A stretch of DNA of 64,000 nucleotides, taken from positions 1 to 64,000 of the forward strand of contig CAZXIN010000007.1 of NCBI GenBank assembly GCA_964640795.1, in the 5' to 3' direction. Below the pieces are notes generated by a model. The model made no database searches. It was not told where the DNA came from and was given only the letters and a program-made list of their open reading frames with translations. The position numbers and the translations under genes were made by a program. The stretch's first letter is position 1, and each line of letters opens with the position of its first letter. Of this stretch, positions 61,874 through 64,000 are shown piece by piece. The DNA is from M269 sp964640795. GTDB lineage: Bacteria; Pseudomonadota; Gammaproteobacteria; Enterobacterales; Alteromonadaceae.

Positions 61874-62737
61874 ATGAAACAGCTCTCCTTGGATAATTTA
61901 AGAACATTTGTCACCGTTGTTGATACGGGCGGGTATGCTAAGGCAGGCGATATACTCGGACGCTCACAACCTGCCGTCAGCCTGCAAATAAAACGATTGG
62001 AAGAACAGTTAGGTAAACGGTTGTTTAATAAAACAGGGCAACGACATCAAGCTAATACCGACGGCATATTACTTTATCAAAAAGCTAAAGCCATGCTTGC
62101 CATTAATGATGAGCTGTTTAAACAATTCGAACAAACCTCTATTAGAGGTAGATTACGTTTAGGCATTCCGAGTGAATTTGCCGCCACCCTATTACCCAGC
62201 ATTATTGGTGAGTTTAGTACCTTATACCCTGATGTTGCTTTGGAAGTGACATCAGCATTAAGCCAATCACTATTAAGCCGAGAAAATCGTTCGCAGTACG
62301 ATTTAGTCATGGCATTAGTCGACCCCGATACAGGACCAACATCCATACCCGATAAAGGCGAACTCTTATTGCAAGATGAACTGGTTTGGGTAAGTCATAA
62401 ACAACAGAGCTTTAATCCTCAAGCGTTGTCTTTAGTTCTTGCGCCTGACGGTTGTGTTTACCGTAGTCGCGTCATTAATAGACTCAAACAACAGACAATA
62501 CAATGGAGAATCAGCTACACAAACGCTGACCTTTCAGGTATTGCATCTGCTATCACACAAGGGTTAGGCATCACAGCCTTGGCTAAAAGTAGTGTCCCTA
62601 ATGAACTAAGCGTCTTTAGACACCGAGCGCTTCCTAAACTAGGTAACATTAATATTTACCTATTTAATCAAAGCCAGCGTCACCCACAAGCAAGTAGTAA
62701 GCTGGCTGAGTTTATTCAAGCGAGGCTTGGCAGGTAG
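61874..62737 (+). CDS. LysR family transcriptional regulator
   Basis: A 287-residue LysR regulator: N-terminal winged helix (LSLDNLRTFVTVVDTGGYAKAGDILGRSQPAVSLQIKRLEEQLGKRLF) and effector domain (GRLRLGIPSEFAATLLPSIIGEF). It diverges from gcvT, which makes regulation of the glycine cleavage operon plausible, but it is not clearly GcvA. Ordinary length and codon use. Confidence 0.88.
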   Translation: MKQLSLDNLRTFVTVVDTGGYAKAGDILGRSQPAVSLQIKRLEEQLGKRLFNKTGQRHQANTDGILLYQKAKAMLAINDELFKQFEQTSIRGRLRLGIPSEFAATLLPSIIGEFSTLYPDVALEVTSALSQSLLSRENRSQYDLVMALVDPDTGPTSIPDKGELLLQDELVWVSHKQQSFNPQALSLVLAPDGCVYRSRVINRLKQQTIQWRISYTNADLSGIASAITQGLGITALAKSSVPNELSVFRHRALPKLGNINIYLFNQSQRHPQASSKLAEFIQARLGR

Positions 62738-63203
62738 TTGTTAGCCAATCACTTAATTCCCTGTCAGCTCAAAGAGATAAGTTTGGGGAACACAATAGCT
62801 TCTGCATTGGCAGAACGATAAATACTTTTTCATCTGGTACAGTATTTCAACTTAGATAGCTCTCCTAAACCCCAAAGTATGTTTGCATTATTCTTGATTT
62901 ATGCTTGTTAAACAGTACTAAAAATAATGTTTAATCAGCAGTTAACCCCTTATTTTTTGGCCAATATTAATCGTACATCTAACAAGTGAAAGAGAGATAT
63001 GTCGTTGCTCAACACGCAAACATAGAAAGGTAATAAATGTTACCTGTTGATTTATCATGAAAACATATCGTAATATGAGATATGCATATTTTTCGACTCA
63101 AAATTGGTCGGTGTAAAGTATTTTGTTGTAGGGTCAGCATGACAGCTTTTTATCTATCAAGTTGACCTTAATGTAGTTTTTTAACTTTTATGGTTTGTAT
63201 TAT
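62738..63203. other. Spacer before the response regulator
   Basis: About 460 AT-rich bases. A short CATATC...GATATG inverted repeat (near 63065-63085) is the only structure noted. It presumably holds the promoter of the response regulator, with no convincing box. Confidence 0.3.
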
Positions 63204-63920
63204 ATGTCCAAAAGTATGTTTATTATTGAAGATGATAGAGTTTTATCATCTATTATGAAGGAATATTTTGAGGGAGAAGGATTCGCTGTAACCCTTTTTT
63301 ACTCTGGCTTAAAGACTTGCGAGGAAATCATTAATCAACAGCCTGATATTGTTATCCTCGACATAGACTTGCCAGACATTGATGGTATTGAAGTATGTCG
63401 AAAAGCAAGAAAAGGCTATAAAAACCCTATCATCATGCTTACTGGCAATGAATGTCATCAGATAGAAATCTCATCACTGAACCATGGCGCCGATAAATTT
63501 ATCCGGAAACCAACCAGGCTTCATGTGCTACTAGCACATATATATGCCGCATTAAGGCGTTCAGAATGTATGAGTATGGACGAAATTCAGCCCACATCAA
63601 GTGTGGCAGCAGAAGAAACTTGTCAGTTTAATTTTGATACAAACAAGATGTTGGCTATCTGTAATGGCGAACCAGTTCATTTAACCCATATTGAGCTACA
63701 AATACTATCAACGCTGATTGAGCGAGAAGGTGAATGTGTTAGCCGTGACGAGTTGCACCGACTTATACGCGGTTTTGAATATGACGGCTTTGATCGCACT
63801 ATTGATCTAAAAATATCCGATTTAAGGAAAAAGTTAAGCGACGATCAGATACCTTATAAACTGATCAGGACAGTGAGAGGCCAAGGCTATACCTTTTGCG
63901 ATACCACGGCAACAGCTTGA
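63204..63920 (+). CDS. OmpR/PhoB-type response regulator
   Basis: A 238-residue two-domain regulator. The receiver has the acidic pair EDD at 9-11, phospho-acceptor Asp53 in VILDIDLPDIDG, Thr in IIMLTGN and the conserved Lys in FIRKPTR. The C-terminal winged helix is seen in HLTHIELQILSTLIEREGECVSRDELHRLIRG and DLKISDLRKKL, TVRGQGYTF. The start is ATG at 63204. No sensor kinase is within the window; one may lie downstream beyond the edge. Confidence 0.92.
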   Translation: MSKSMFIIEDDRVLSSIMKEYFEGEGFAVTLFYSGLKTCEEIINQQPDIVILDIDLPDIDGIEVCRKARKGYKNPIIMLTGNECHQIEISSLNHGADKFIRKPTRLHVLLAHIYAALRRSECMSMDEIQPTSSVAAEETCQFNFDTNKMLAICNGEPVHLTHIELQILSTLIEREGECVSRDELHRLIRGFEYDGFDRTIDLKISDLRKKLSDDQIPYKLIRTVRGQGYTFCDTTATA

Positions 63921-64000
63921 GCACTGTATCGTATTGAATAAATTGCCACTTTGACATGCCTGATTAAGTGAACGTTTGTATTTAGAGGCAGATGCAAAAA

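Noticed and set aside
1..64000. tRNA, rRNA, CRISPR, prophage or intact IS
   Set aside because: No T-loop (GGTTCGA) with cloverleaf, no regularly spaced repeats, no transposase or phage structural genes were seen.

Overview
The window reads as a chromosomal segment of a marine-type gammaproteobacterium. The genome is moderately AT-rich. The block yggS-proC-yggT-DUF4426 is ordinary gammaproteobacterial, as are gcvTHP, rsgA and a YegD-type Hsp70. Other genes fit a coastal or marine aerobic lifestyle: glucosylglycerate osmolyte genes, a BLUF photoreceptor, PhoX, the oxygen-linked MesX/MesD methionine synthase and a haloalkane dehalogenase. I cannot name the genus. I saw no rRNA, tRNA, CRISPR array, intact insertion sequence or prophage.

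Layout. 1-3.4 kb: housekeeping block (PLP homeostasis, proline synthesis, YggT, DUF4426, an SDR). 3.4-10.6 kb: Kelch protein, Hsp70 (YegD), a small hypothetical, a c-type-heme/Vgb-propeller fusion, and a divergent BLUF photoreceptor / histidine kinase pair. 10.7-15.5 kb: a four-gene operon that forms a complete glucosylglycerate cycle (glycerate kinase, GPG phosphatase, GPG synthase, GH13 phosphorylase). 15.6-18.2 kb: AhpD-like protein, haloalkane dehalogenase and a MarR regulator with a cysteine-rich tail and a repeated operator-like motif. 18.5-23.6 kb: lipoprotein PPP-type phosphatase, PAS/GAF-like protein, amidase, CNNM/CBS membrane protein. 24-30.9 kb: two tandem DUF3299 proteins diverging from five ABC-transporter genes across a Zur-like box. 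31.2-33.3 kb: mesX-mesD. 33.4-37.8 kb: Rieske oxygenase / ferredoxin reductase / fatty-acid-hydroxylase-type operon diverging from a TetR regulator across two clear operators. 37.9-44 kb: PstS-like binding protein, a near-perfect Zur box, a 1087-residue VPS10/BNR propeller protein, and PhoX. 44-49.9 kb: second Hsp70 paralogue, RES-Xre toxin-antitoxin, serine hydrolase lipoprotein, membrane AraC regulator, and a tandem REP-like element carrying a decayed copy of the RES toxin 3' end. 49.9-54.5 kb: rsgA, cyclase-family lipoprotein, Spo0M-like protein and a D-amino-acid-oxidase relative whose motifs are in permuted order. 54.6-57.1 kb: AT-rich accessory patch with a coiled-coil membrane protein and a small protein with a caspase/CHAT-like His/Cys pattern. 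57.2-63.9 kb: gcvT-gcvH-gcvP with an internal terminator, a divergent LysR and an orphan OmpR-type response regulator.

The strongest system-level signals are: (1) the self-contained glucosylglycerate synthesis and phosphorolysis cycle; (2) two zinc-regulator-type operators, which tie a VPS10-like secreted protein and the DUF3299/ABC cluster to zinc limitation; (3) the small caspase-like protein beside an abortive-infection-like membrane protein; (4) the RES toxin relic embedded in duplicated REP-like DNA. All functions are inferred from sequence motifs read by eye; no database search was possible.
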